This document shows, piece after piece, positions 15,813-24,838 of a stretch of 50,348 nt of DNA. The notes under the pieces were generated by a model that did no database searches, was not told where the DNA came from, and saw only the letters and a list, made by a program, of their open reading frames with translations. The stretch's first letter is position 1. Each line of letters starts with the position of its first letter. The translations under genes were made by a program, and so were the position numbers. This DNA comes from Bacteroidota bacterium. GTDB lineage: Bacteria; Bacteroidota; Bacteroidia; Bacteroidales; Prolixibacteraceae. The stretch covers positions 1-50,348 of the forward strand of contig JAJRSD010000092.1 in assembly GCA_024278975.1 (NCBI GenBank), in the 5' to 3' direction.

Positions 15813-17996
15813 ATGTTTATTATAAAACAAATCTCTCTACTAATTGTATTTTTTTTTATTACAATTTCGGCAAACGCAATTGGGTTCGAAAAACCGGAAA
15901 GCGATACCACTTTAAATACTTTCAATAAAGACTTTATTTATAATGTTAAGAAAATGCAATCGACCATAAAGATTGATGGTATTATTGAAGAGTCGGATTG
16001 GATGGTTGCCCAAAAAGCTGACAATTTTTATCGGGTACTTCCTATTGATACCGGTTTTGCATATCAGCAATCGGTAATATTAATGACCTACGACGACAAA
16101 GCACTTTATCTGGCACAGATTTTTTACGATACAATTCCGGGTAAAAGAGTTATGGAATCGTTTCGAAGAGATTTTAGTTTTGGCAGCAACGATAATTTAT
16201 TGGTTTTCTTCGATACTTTTCTCGACCAAACCAACGGTTTTTCGTTTGGCGTTTCAGCATCGGGAGCAAAATGGGATGGAACAATGTCTGACGGCCACAG
16301 CATTTCGCTCGACTGGGATTGCAAGTGGGAATCGAAAACAAAACATTACGACGACAGGTGGGTTACCGAAATGCGAATACCTTTTAAATCCATTCGCTAT
16401 CCGAAAAATAGCCAAATATGGAATACTAATTTTAGCCGCTTAGATTTGAAATCGAATGAAAAATCGGCATGGGCACCGGTTCCGCGCCAGTTCCCAACTG
16501 CATCGCTGGCTTACACCGGAGTTATGAAATTTGATGAACCACTACCTAAATCGAAAACGCAATTCTCTTTGATCCCATATATTTTTGGAGGAGTTTCGAA
16601 AGATTACGAAGCAGGAACGGATGCTAAATACCGGAAAGATTTTGGCTTCGATGCGAAAATTGGAATCTCTTCGTCGATGAATTTAGATTTAACATACAAC
16701 CCCGATTTTTCGCAAGTTGAGGTAGATGAGCAAATCGTTAATTTCGATAGGTTCGAACTCTTTTTTCCAGAGAAACGCCAGTTCTTTTTAGAGAACAGCG
16801 ACCTCTTTGCAAATTTTGGATATAAAAATGTAACTCCATTCTTTTCGCGTCGCATTGGTTTAGATGCTCCGGTTTTGGCAGGTGCACGTTTAAGTGGTAA
16901 AATTGGTAATAACCTGCGAATCGGTCTTATGAATATGTCAACCCGTGAAACTGATGAACATCTGGCACGGAATTTCACCGTTGTTTCCGTTCAGAAAAAA
17001 CTCTTTGCCCGCTCGAATATTGGATTTATTGTAGTGAACAAAGAGTATTTTAATCAACCTACCGATACCACAATGTTTAACCGTGTAATTGGTGTTGATT
17101 ATAATTTAAAAAGTAAAGACAACTTCTGGGATGGCAAATTTTTCTATCATCGTTCGTTTCAACCCGACTCGCCCGACAAACAATATTCGCAGGGGGCAAT
17201 GTTAATGTACAGCACAAAACATATTAAAGCAGGTTTTACACAAACAGCGGTTGGCGAAAACTACAAGGCCGAAGTAGGATTTGTACAACGTACCGGATAT
17301 AACTATATCGCACCCGAGATAACATATCTTTTTGTGCCAAATAAATGGATTGTAAGTCATGGCCCCACAATAGAACTGAATACTTTTTTTAATCCTGATT
17401 TAAAAAAAATTGAGCATGAAAACAGATTCGATTACCAGATTAATTTCAGTAATCGTGCGGGATTAAGATTCGGACACGTCGATTTTTTTGTTGAACTGCA
17501 ACAAGATTTTGATCCAACACACGGTGGCGACCATTATCTGCCGGCCGGTACAAAATACGACTTTGCAGGAAATTATATCGGTTTCGAATCAACGAAAAAA
17601 ACACTTTTTAACTGGGCATTCGAAACAGCACGAGGAACTTTTTATGACGGATTAATTCACTATTTTAAAGGAGAAATTGGATACCGTTTTCAACCATTTA
17701 TTAATGCCACTTTAAACTTCGATTATACCGACATAGATTTACCCGCACCATTCGAGCGTTCACAAAATTGGTTAATCGGACCTAAAATTGATGTTACTTT
17801 TACCGACAAATTATTCTGGTCGACATTTGTACAGTACAACGAACAGATTGACAATATGAATATTAACATGCGCTTACAGTGGCGTTACCAACCGGTTTCC
17901 GACATTTACCTTGTTTATACCGACAATTATATACCCGGAAGCTGGACATCGCGAAACCGTGCGTTAGTGCTAAAAATGACATATTGGCTTAATTAA
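15813..17996 (+). CDS. DUF5916 protein with an N-terminal CBM9-like domain
   Basis: A Sec signal peptide (ending near SANA, residue 22) precedes a CBM9-like carbohydrate-binding fold at about 50-200 (IKIDGIIEESDWMVAQKADNF, then the paired-strand MRIPFKSIRYP) and a long DUF5916 region. That region contains VNFDRFELFFPEKRQFFLENSDLF and ends in alternating amphipathic strands typical of an outer-membrane barrel, finishing with an aromatic MTYWLN. At 727 residues it is within the usual family size. Its function is unknown; family members are common in Bacteroidota and often accompany secreted hydrolases. It lies 90 bases after the epimerase but has its own promoter, so operon membership is doubtful. 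Confidence 0.8.
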   Translation: MFIIKQISLLIVFFFITISANAIGFEKPESDTTLNTFNKDFIYNVKKMQSTIKIDGIIEESDWMVAQKADNFYRVLPIDTGFAYQQSVILMTYDDKALYLAQIFYDTIPGKRVMESFRRDFSFGSNDNLLVFFDTFLDQTNGFSFGVSASGAKWDGTMSDGHSISLDWDCKWESKTKHYDDRWVTEMRIPFKSIRYPKNSQIWNTNFSRLDLKSNEKSAWAPVPRQFPTASLAYTGVMKFDEPLPKSKTQFSLIPYIFGGVSKDYEAGTDAKYRKDFGFDAKIGISSSMNLDLTYNPDFSQVEVDEQIVNFDRFELFFPEKRQFFLENSDLFANFGYKNVTPFFSRRIGLDAPVLAGARLSGKIGNNLRIGLMNMSTRETDEHLARNFTVVSVQKKLFARSNIGFIVVNKEYFNQPTDTTMFNRVIGVDYNLKSKDNFWDGKFFYHRSFQPDSPDKQYSQGAMLMYSTKHIKAGFTQTAVGENYKAEVGFVQRTGYNYIAPEITYLFVPNKWIVSHGPTIELNTFFNPDLKKIEHENRFDYQINFSNRAGLRFGHVDFFVELQQDFDPTHGGDHYLPAGTKYDFAGNYIGFESTKKTLFNWAFETARGTFYDGLIHYFKGEIGYRFQPFINATLNFDYTDIDLPAPFERSQNWLIGPKIDVTFTDKLFWSTFVQYNEQIDNMNINMRLQWRYQPVSDIYLVYTDNYIPGSWTSRNRALVLKMTYWLN

Positions 17997-18160
17997 ATTT
18001 TCCTGATTACAGCCTTACAAAAAAGCATTTAAACTTTCTGAATAGGTTCTTTTTATTAAGTGATTATTTTTCCTTGATTCAAAAAATCAATTAACTTTGG
18101 CTCTCCTTAGAAACTAAGGAAATAATTATTTAAATACATAAACAAATAAATTATAATAAA

Positions 18161-19096
18161 ATGAAAGTAACAGTAGTTGGAGCAGGAAATGTTGGAGCAA
18201 CATGTGCTCAGATTATAGCTGAAAAAAACATTGTTCAGGAAGTAGTTCTTTTAGATATTAAAGAAGGTATTGCAGAAGGAAAATCTTTGGATTTGTGGCA
18301 AACTGCCCCGGTTAATTATTACGATTCTCGTGTAGTTGGTTCTACAAACGATTATTCTAAAACAGCCGGTTCTGAGGTTGTAGTAATTACTTCGGGTGTT
18401 CCGCGTAAACCTGGAATGAGCCGCGACGATTTAATTTCTATCAATGCAGGAATCGTAAAAAGTGTTACAGAGAATGTGGTTAAATATTCTCCTAACGCAA
18501 AAATTATTATCGTTTCTAATCCGTTGGATGTAATGACTTACGCAGCTTTTAAAACTGCAAAATTACCTAAAAATCAGGTAATGGGAATGGCAGGGATTTT
18601 AGACACTGCTCGTTACCGTGCGTTTTTAGCCGAAGCTTTAGACATTTCGCCTCGCGATATTTCTGCTCTGTTAATGGGTGGGCACGGCGACACAATGGTT
18701 CCGCTACCACGTTATACAACTGTTGCAGGTATTCCGGTAACTGAATTAATTGACGACGACAAACTGAATGCAATTGTTGACCGCACCAAAAAAGGTGGCG
18801 GCGAATTAGTTAATCTAATGGGAACTTCGGCTTGGTATGCACCGGGTTCGGCAGCAGCACAAATGGTTGAAGCAATTGTGATGGATCAGAAACGTGTTTT
18901 TCCTTGCTGTGTTAGACTTGAAGGTGAATACGGGCTAAACGATATGTTTGTGGGAGCACCGGTTGTACTTGGCAAAAATGGTATCGAAAGAATTATTGAA
19001 GTTGATTTGAACAACGATGAAAAACAACTTTTAAAAGACTCGGCAACTTCGGTAAAAGGTGTTATGGATGTTTTAGACGGAATGAATATTTTGTAA
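18161..19096 (+). CDS. mdh: Malate dehydrogenase (LDH-like type)
   Basis: The 311 residues match the NAD-dependent malate dehydrogenase class that resembles lactate dehydrogenase: VVGAGNVGATCAQ (NAD loop, 5-17), SGVPRKPGMSRDDL with the substrate-binding arginines, SNPLDVMTY, and the catalytic His in MGGHGDTMVPL. The first active-site arginine flanked by Lys/Met points to malate rather than lactate. It catalyses the reversible oxidation of malate to oxaloacetate in the TCA cycle. A TAACTTTG -7 box lies at 18092-18099, and two hairpins follow the stop, so the gene is probably transcribed alone. Confidence 0.93.
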   Translation: MKVTVVGAGNVGATCAQIIAEKNIVQEVVLLDIKEGIAEGKSLDLWQTAPVNYYDSRVVGSTNDYSKTAGSEVVVITSGVPRKPGMSRDDLISINAGIVKSVTENVVKYSPNAKIIIVSNPLDVMTYAAFKTAKLPKNQVMGMAGILDTARYRAFLAEALDISPRDISALLMGGHGDTMVPLPRYTTVAGIPVTELIDDDKLNAIVDRTKKGGGELVNLMGTSAWYAPGSAAAQMVEAIVMDQKRVFPCCVRLEGEYGLNDMFVGAPVVLGKNGIERIIEVDLNNDEKQLLKDSATSVKGVMDVLDGMNIL

Positions 19097-19102
19097 AATA
19101 AG

Positions 19103-19129
19103 CCTCGCCTAACCTCTTAAAAGGCGAGG
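19103..19129 (+). terminator. Hairpin directly after mdh
   Basis: CCTCGCCT (19103-19110) pairs with AGGCGAGG (19122-19129) and is followed by a mixed ATAAAAAA tract rather than Ts, so alone it would stop transcription poorly. It may act as a first stem before the stronger terminator 20 bases downstream. Confidence 0.5.
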
Positions 19130-19149
19130 GATAAAAAAAAATAATACTA

Positions 19150-19183
19150 AACGGCTGATTCTTTTGAATCAGCCGTTTTTTTT
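19150..19183 (+). terminator. Strong Rho-independent terminator of mdh
   Basis: A perfect 12-base stem (AACGGCTGATTC with its complement at 19166-19177), a four-base loop and eight Ts make a textbook terminator. Confidence 0.9.
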
Positions 19184-19293
19184 GTGGCATAATTTACTGA
19201 AGTTGAAACGTCGTTATACAAAAACTTGTAAAGTTTTATACGGAATCTCAGTATTGTACCAACTAAGTTTACTGATATTTTTACTTTTACAAA

Positions 19294-19728
19294 ATGCGAG
19301 TAAAAATTCCACTTCAAATTACCGAAATCGACCCCGGTAATTATCATATAATAATATCCGGTAGTTTTGCTGATAACAAAACTGCAAGTTGGATAATAGA
19401 TACCGGTGCATCGAAAACTGTATTCGATAAAAATTTGGTTGAATATTATTCTATTCTGGAAGGCGAAACAGACGAAATACACACAGCCGGGATTGAAGAT
19501 CAACCACAGGAGATTTCTCTCGCAGTTTTAAAGTCGATGCAAATTGGAAAATTCAAAATTGAGAATTTAAAAGTTGCGCTACTCGATTTGACTCATATTA
19601 ATAAACTCTATTCAAAAATAACCGACCTTAAAATTTGCGGGTTTATTGGAAGCGATTTTTTAATGGAAAACCGTGCGATAATCGACTATAAAAAGCGGGT
19701 TTTAATTCTCAATAATTCACGTTATTAA
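19294..19728 (+). CDS. Retropepsin-like aspartyl protease domain protein
   Basis: This 144-residue cytoplasmic protein is essentially a single retropepsin-like fold. The catalytic loop WIIDTGASKTVFD stands at about 35-47, and the matching CGFIGSDFLMENRAIIDYKKRVLIL strand-loop lies near the end. Such single domains must dimerise to form the active site with two aspartates. Proteolysis has been shown for a few relatives only, and a substrate cannot be inferred. No signal peptide is seen. It stands alone between mdh and a small membrane protein gene. Confidence 0.75.
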   Translation: MRVKIPLQITEIDPGNYHIIISGSFADNKTASWIIDTGASKTVFDKNLVEYYSILEGETDEIHTAGIEDQPQEISLAVLKSMQIGKFKIENLKVALLDLTHINKLYSKITDLKICGFIGSDFLMENRAIIDYKKRVLILNNSRY

Positions 19729-19755
19729 TTCTTATCAATATTTTACACTGCATTT

Positions 19756-19785
19756 TTGCAAACCTAAAATGTTTGGGTATATTTG
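19756..19785 (+). promoter_or_regulatory. Consensus Bacteroidota promoter
   Basis: TTG (19756-19758), a 19-base spacer and TATATTTG (19778-19785) make the best promoter in the window. It predicts a transcription start near 19792 for the small membrane protein gene at 19856. Confidence 0.75.
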
Positions 19786-19791
19786 CCACGC

Positions 19792-19855
19792 TTAAAAAAC
19801 AACGAGAGCTACTCTCGGTCTTCCGTCAGTTAACGGAGAGGAGGGAAAAGATAAA
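19792..19855 (+). promoter_or_regulatory. Compact structured 5' leader with two hairpins and strong ribosome-binding site
   Basis: CGAGAG (19803-19808) pairs with CTCTCG (19812-19817), and TCCGT (19822-19826) pairs with ACGGA (19833-19837). An unusually strong purine-rich GAGAGGAGGG (19836-19845) follows, then the ATG. An alternative pairing of CTCTC (19812-19816) with GAGAG (19836-19840) would break both stems and mask part of the ribosome-binding site, so a translational switch is possible but unproven. Confidence 0.4.
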
Positions 19856-20263
19856 ATGGATTTCAAAATAAAAATATCGAGAAAACTGTTGATACGCACG
19901 GCATTTTTTGTTGCTATAATTGGTGTTGCTACAATCTTCGATATCTATTTCGAGAATAATCCTGAGAAGTTGAAAGTTATTCAAACAGAATCTACTGATA
20001 ACACAAGTGAGCAAAGTGTTATATATTTTGTAGCCCAGATAAATACTTTCGATGTTAAAACCTCGAACCAGAAAAATCCAATTAGAAAATTACAAGTGCA
20101 ATCGCACGACAAATTCATTCAAAAATATCATCAGTTAAGAAATTTTCAGGTACTGAAAGCAGAAGTTCAAACACAAACTTCGCCACTAATTCTTTCGTAT
20201 CATTATTTGGTTTTTGAAAATTATTTCTTCTCTTCACCCGACGACGAACCACTTATTTCGTAA
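19856..20263 (+). CDS. Small single-pass membrane protein of unknown function
   Basis: I do not recognise this 135-residue protein. It has a basic N terminus, one uncleaved-looking membrane helix at about 14-30 (AFFVAIIGVATIFDIYF), and a periplasmic remainder of about 105 residues rich in Gln, Thr and Ser with an aromatic C-terminal stretch (SYHYLVFENYFFSSP). There is no cysteine, repeat or catalytic motif to point at a role. The excellent promoter and ribosome-binding site suggest it is well expressed. It precedes secDF by 140 bases on the same strand but probably not in the same operon. Confidence 0.6.
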   Translation: MDFKIKISRKLLIRTAFFVAIIGVATIFDIYFENNPEKLKVIQTESTDNTSEQSVIYFVAQINTFDVKTSNQKNPIRKLQVQSHDKFIQKYHQLRNFQVLKAEVQTQTSPLILSYHYLVFENYFFSSPDDEPLIS

Positions 20264-20403
20264 GTAATTTTTACTTTAAAAAAGAACAGGAGTTTTTGTG
20301 AAACAATTTACAAATTCCCGTTTATACTATTTTGAATATCAATTCAGAATAAATTTCAAAAAAATATATTTTTAAAATTTTAAACATTAAAAACTAAATT
20401 AAA

Positions 20404-23400
20404 ATGCAAAACAAAGGTGCAATTTTAACATTTGCAATTCTATTGGCTGCTGTTTGTGTTTACCAGTTATCGTTTACCTGGAAAGCACAACAGATTGAAA
20501 AAGACGCTGTAGAATATGCGCAAGGAGATCCAAAGCAAGAAGCTTTTTACCTTGATTCAATTTCGGGAGAGGAAGTTTATAGCTTTTTTGGACTGAAAAA
20601 ATTTACATTTAAAGATGTAAAAGAGCTGGAGATGAATTTAGGTCTCGACCTAAAAGGTGGTATGAACGTTACTTTGGAAGTTTCGGTAAATGAAATTATC
20701 AGAGCAATGTCGAACTACAGTACCGACTCTACTTTTAATGCTGCTCTGAAACGTGCAACTCAATTGCAGGAAAATAGTCAGGCAGATTTTGTAACATTGT
20801 TCGGACAGGCTTTCGAAGAGATTGATCCAAATGCGAAAATGGCTTCTGTATTTAATACTTTAGAACTACGCGACCGTATTAATTTTAATACTTCGAATGC
20901 CGATGTTTTAAAGGTGATAAATGAAGAAACCGATGCAGCAATCGACAACTCGTTTAATATTATTCGTACTCGTATCGACCGTTTTGGAGTGGCTCAACCT
21001 AATATTCAGCAGTTGCAAACCAAAGGTCGTATTTTGGTTGAATTACCGGGAGTAAAAGACCAAAACAGGGTTCGTAATCTTTTGCAGGGAACTGCAATGT
21101 TAGAGTTCTGGGAGACTTATGAAAACCAGGAGGCTTACCAATATCTGCTTCTTGCAAACCAGAAAATTAAAGATATGGAAACTTCGACTGTTGAGGATAC
21201 AGAAGAAGTTTCAACAGAGACAGAAAATACAGAAGCTGTTGATTCAACTGACACAGAGAGCTCGTTGCTTTCTGAATTAGAAGCAGGTGCTGAGTCTGAC
21301 TCAACATCGTCGCTCGATAATTTAGCAGATTTCAAAAAAGATTATCCGCTATTTGCTTTGTTAAATCCTAGTACCGATCAATCGGGACAACTGTTCCCCG
21401 GGCCAATTGTGGGAATGGCTCATTTTAAAGACACAGCAAAAATTAATGAATATTTACACCTCGAGCAGGTAAAAAATATTTTCCCAAGAAATATGACTTT
21501 CCGCTGGACAGCAAAATCTGCTGATGCTGAAGGGAATTTCTTCCGCTTAATTGCTTTAAAAATTACAACCCGCGACGGACGTGCTCCATTAGACGGAGAT
21601 GTAATTACCGATGCCCGCCAGGATTTCGACCAGTTTGGCTCGAGTCCCGAGGTAACAATGTACATGAATAGCGAAGGCGACAAAATTTGGTCGCGCATGA
21701 CAAAAGAGAATATTGGCAAATCTATTGCAATTGTTTTAGATGGTTATGTTCGTTCGTTTCCAACTGTTCAGGGCGAAATCTCAGGTGGTCGTTCAAGTAT
21801 TACCGGCCTTGAAAGTATTGAAGAGGCGAAAGACCTTGCAAATATTTTAAAGTCGGGTAAAATGCCGGCTCCGGCTCGTATTATTCAGGAAGCAATTGTT
21901 GGTCCGTCGTTGGGACAAGAAGCAATTAATAGTGGTATGCTATCATTCATGATTGCTTTTATTCTGATTCTGGTTTACATGTTTTTCTTCTATAGTAAAA
22001 ATGCAGGTTTGGTTGCAAATATTGTATTAGTTGCCAACTTATTCTTTATTATCGGAATTCTCGCTTCGTTGGGAGCCGTGTTAACATTGCCGGGTATTGC
22101 GGGTATTGTACTTACAATTGGTATGTCGGTTGATGCAAACGTACTTATTTACGAAAGGGTGCAGGAAGAGTTAAATGCCGGAAAAGGTATTAAACTTGCA
22201 ATTTCTGATGGTTATAAAAATGCTTACTCGGCAATTATCGATGGGCAGGTTACTACTTTATTAACAGGTATTGTACTTTATCTGTTTGGTTCGGGCCCGA
22301 TTAAAGGTTTTGCTACAACATTAATTATTGGTATTCTAACTTCATTGTTCTCAGCAATATTTTTAACACGTATTATTTTTGAGTGGAAGCTGAGTAAAAC
22401 TGATAAAATTACATTTACTTCAAAATTTACTAAAGACTGGTTACGAAATACTGCGATTAATTTTATGGGGAAAAAGAAGATTTTCTATATAATTTCAGGA
22501 GCATTTATTATTCTTTCAATCGGTTCATTCTTTGTTCGCGGGTTAAATTATGGTATCGATTTTAAAGGAGGTCGTACCTATGTAGTTCGTTTCGATGAAG
22601 ATGTAAAAGTAAATGAAGTTCAGGATGCATTAACAGCAGTTTTTGGAGAAGCTCCGGAAGTAAAAACTTATGGCGAAAGCAACCAGGTTAAAGTTACTAC
22701 TGAATATAAAATTGATGAAACAAGCGAAACCGTTGACAACGAAGTTGAAGAGCTGTTAATGAAAGGATTACAAGCTGGTAATTTTATTAGCAGCGATGTT
22801 ACTTTAGAGCAGTTTACTGATATTTATCAACAGAGTTCGCAAAAAGTAGGACCTACTATTTCCGATGATATCAGAAAAGATTCAGCCATTGCAATTGGAT
22901 TTTCGTTGATAATTATTTTCCTCTATATTTTAATCCGTTTCCGTAACTGGCAATATGGTTTAGGTGCTATTGCAGCACTTACACACGATTCGTTAATTGT
23001 ACTGGGTATATTCTCGCTACTGTATGGATTGTTACCTTTCTCGTTAGAAATTGACCAGGCATTTATTGCAGCAATTTTAACGGTGGTAGGTTATTCTATT
23101 AACGATACCGTGGTTGTGTTCGACCGTATTCGTGAATACTTACATATCTATCCAAAACGCGATAGAGACGAAAATGTGAATCATGCATTAAACAGTACAT
23201 TGCGTCGTACTTTTAGTACTTCTCTTTCAACATTTGCAGTGCTGTTTGCTATCTTCTTATTCGGTGGTGCAACTATTCGTGGATTTACATTTGCATTAAT
23301 GGTTGGTGTAATTGTAGGTACATATTCATCACTTTTTATTGCAACTCCAATTGCTTTCGACACTCAGAAACGAGTAGCCAAAGTAATTGCTAAGCGTAAA

Positions 23401-23406
23401 AAATAG
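20404..23406 (+). CDS. secDF: SecDF fused protein-export subunit
   Basis: The 1000 residues hold both halves of the proton-driven Sec accessory protein. SecD: first helix, LGLDLKGGMNVTLEV (about 80-94), the P1 periplasmic domain, then the membrane core with GMSVDANVLIYERVQEEL (about 575-592), where the Asp is needed for proton flow. SecF begins near 695 with YGIDFKGGRTYVVRF and has the matching GYSINDTVVVFDRIRE (about 898-913). Residues about 257-307 form an acidic, Ser/Thr/Glu-rich low-complexity insert in the periplasmic part, with few hydrophobic residues. The fused form is normal for Bacteroidota. The protein pulls preproteins across the inner membrane after SecA has acted. Confidence 0.95.
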   Translation: MQNKGAILTFAILLAAVCVYQLSFTWKAQQIEKDAVEYAQGDPKQEAFYLDSISGEEVYSFFGLKKFTFKDVKELEMNLGLDLKGGMNVTLEVSVNEIIRAMSNYSTDSTFNAALKRATQLQENSQADFVTLFGQAFEEIDPNAKMASVFNTLELRDRINFNTSNADVLKVINEETDAAIDNSFNIIRTRIDRFGVAQPNIQQLQTKGRILVELPGVKDQNRVRNLLQGTAMLEFWETYENQEAYQYLLLANQKIKDMETSTVEDTEEVSTETENTEAVDSTDTESSLLSELEAGAESDSTSSLDNLADFKKDYPLFALLNPSTDQSGQLFPGPIVGMAHFKDTAKINEYLHLEQVKNIFPRNMTFRWTAKSADAEGNFFRLIALKITTRDGRAPLDGDVITDARQDFDQFGSSPEVTMYMNSEGDKIWSRMTKENIGKSIAIVLDGYVRSFPTVQGEISGGRSSITGLESIEEAKDLANILKSGKMPAPARIIQEAIVGPSLGQEAINSGMLSFMIAFILILVYMFFFYSKNAGLVANIVLVANLFFIIGILASLGAVLTLPGIAGIVLTIGMSVDANVLIYERVQEELNAGKGIKLAISDGYKNAYSAIIDGQVTTLLTGIVLYLFGSGPIKGFATTLIIGILTSLFSAIFLTRIIFEWKLSKTDKITFTSKFTKDWLRNTAINFMGKKKIFYIISGAFIILSIGSFFVRGLNYGIDFKGGRTYVVRFDEDVKVNEVQDALTAVFGEAPEVKTYGESNQVKVTTEYKIDETSETVDNEVEELLMKGLQAGNFISSDVTLEQFTDIYQQSSQKVGPTISDDIRKDSAIAIGFSLIIIFLYILIRFRNWQYGLGAIAALTHDSLIVLGIFSLLYGLLPFSLEIDQAFIAAILTVVGYSINDTVVVFDRIREYLHIYPKRDRDENVNHALNSTLRRTFSTSLSTFAVLFAIFLFGGATIRGFTFALMVGVIVGTYSSLFIATPIAFDTQKRVAKVIAKRKK

Positions 23407-23412
23407 TAAGAG

Positions 23413-23466
23413 AGTCAGAAGTTAGAAGACGGGAGAAAAACATCTTCGGTCTTCCGACTTCTGACT
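23413..23466. repeat. Inverted repeat AGTCAGAAGT...ACTTCTGACT
   Basis: Arms 23413-23430 and 23449-23466 pair with a 2-base internal mismatch around an 18-base loop. There is no T tract, so it is a weak terminator at best. Runs of GAAGTC/GACTTC of this kind are frequent intergenic repeats in Bacteroidota. It lies between secDF and tatA. Confidence 0.6.
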
Positions 23467-23504
23467 TCAATCTTTTTATATATTTGTGTATTAAAGCAAT
23501 AGTA

Positions 23505-23771
23505 ATGAACTACATTTTATTTATAAGTGGCGGCGAAATTGTTCTGGTAATGATGCTGGCACTTCTGTTTTTTGGGGCAAAAGCAATTCCTGATATTGCT
23601 AAAACTCTCGGGAAAGGAATGCGCGAGTTTAAAAAAGCAACAAACGAGATTAAGCGCGAAATGAACGACTATACTTCTGATATTAAGAAAGATATAGACG
23701 ACGTTACGTCAACAGTTAATAAAGAGACCAGCGATATTAAAAAAGGAATAACCGATCATTTCGAAGATTAA
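23505..23771 (+). CDS. tatA: Twin-arginine translocase subunit TatA
   Basis: The ATG at 23505 gives 88 residues; an earlier in-frame start at 23484 would fall within the -7 box TATATTTG (23479-23486) and is rejected. The layout is TatA: a short N terminus, one membrane helix (ILFISGGEIVLVMMLALLFFG), the hinge with FGAKAIPDIAKTLGKGMREFKKATNEIK, and a long charged amphipathic tail with repeated (T/S)-D-I-K-K. TatA polymers form the pore for folded proteins. The window includes likely clients: the epimerase at 14600 and the oxidoreductase at 39415. TatC is not in the window. Confidence 0.9.
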   Translation: MNYILFISGGEIVLVMMLALLFFGAKAIPDIAKTLGKGMREFKKATNEIKREMNDYTSDIKKDIDDVTSTVNKETSDIKKGITDHFED

Positions 23772-23797
23772 TATCACCGGTAAAACAAAATGAATTA

Positions 23798-24829
23798 ATG
23801 ATTGCAATTTATATCATAATATTATTGGCTTGTTTTGTTTTACTGGCACGAATTGTCGATCTGTTTTTTATATCGTCTCTCGATAAAATATCTAAAGACC
23901 TTCGTTTATCAAGCGATGCTGCCGGAGCAACGTTAATGGCAGTTGGATCGAGTGCGCCCGAACTTTTTGTTGCACTTTTTGCAGTTTTAAAACCGGGTAA
24001 TCATCAGGCAATTGGTATTGGCAGTATTGTGGGAAGCGCAATTTTTAACCTGTTGGTTATTATTGGTGCGGCGGCTTTTGTTAAAAAAGCAAAACTCACC
24101 TGGCAGCCCATGACTAGAGATTTACTTTTTTACACCACTTCCGTAGCACTCCTGGTTTGGTTTATTTGGGACGGGGTTTTCACCATTAACGAAGCAACCG
24201 TTTTTCTTGCCGTTTATGTAGTTTATGTATTTGCCGCAATTTACTGGAGGAAATTATTCCCCTATAAAGATATGGTATCTTCAACTCCAGAAGAAGATGT
24301 ACATGGCGAACACAACAAATATACAAAGTTCATAGACCTGCCATTGAAATTTATTTTCCCTTCGCAGAAATATTACTATATCGTGTTTTTCATATCGATT
24401 ATTCTGATTGCTGCAATTAGTTTTGTTTTAGTTGAAGTGGCAGTTGTTTCGGCCCATATTCTTAATATTCCGGAAGCAATTATTGCGCTTACTGTACTTG
24501 CTGTGGGAACTTCAATTCCCGATCTTTTTTCGTCGGTAATTGTTGCCCGCGAAGGACGTAGCGACATGGCAGTGAGCAATGCAATTGGCTCTAATATTTT
24601 CGATATTTTAGTTGGATTGGGATTGCCATTCCTTTTTGTAATGTTAATTTCGGGCGATACAATTTCTGCCGGAGGCGACATGGTAAATTCGTCAATTATA
24701 TTATTTGCATCGGTAATTATTCTATTTTTACTGTTGCTATTTAGCAGATGGAGAGTCGGGAAATTTACCGGAATATTTTTAATCGGATTGTACATTATTT
24801 ATTTAATTTGGGAAATTGTAAACAGTTAA
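23798..24829 (+). CDS. CaCA-family sodium/calcium exchanger (YrbG-like)
   Basis: The 343 residues contain ten or so membrane helices and the two inverted alpha repeats of the CaCA exchangers: AVGSSAPELFVALFA with GIGSIVGSAIFNLLVIIG in the first half, and AVGTSIPDLFSSVIVAREG with NAIGSNIFDILVGLGLP in the second. The paired Glu/Asp and the Asn of each repeat bind the cations. It would use the Na+ (or H+) gradient to export Ca2+ across the inner membrane. It follows tatA by 26 bases and precedes the ABC ATPase by 9, so the three may be cotranscribed. Confidence 0.9.
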   Translation: MIAIYIIILLACFVLLARIVDLFFISSLDKISKDLRLSSDAAGATLMAVGSSAPELFVALFAVLKPGNHQAIGIGSIVGSAIFNLLVIIGAAAFVKKAKLTWQPMTRDLLFYTTSVALLVWFIWDGVFTINEATVFLAVYVVYVFAAIYWRKLFPYKDMVSSTPEEDVHGEHNKYTKFIDLPLKFIFPSQKYYYIVFFISIILIAAISFVLVEVAVVSAHILNIPEAIIALTVLAVGTSIPDLFSSVIVAREGRSDMAVSNAIGSNIFDILVGLGLPFLFVMLISGDTISAGGDMVNSSIILFASVIILFLLLLFSRWRVGKFTGIFLIGLYIIYLIWEIVNS

Positions 24830-24838
24830 ACTCAACTT

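Noticed and set aside
23413-23466. Terminator of secDF
   Set aside because: The stem is interrupted, the loop is long and there is no T tract; it fits a dispersed intergenic repeat better.
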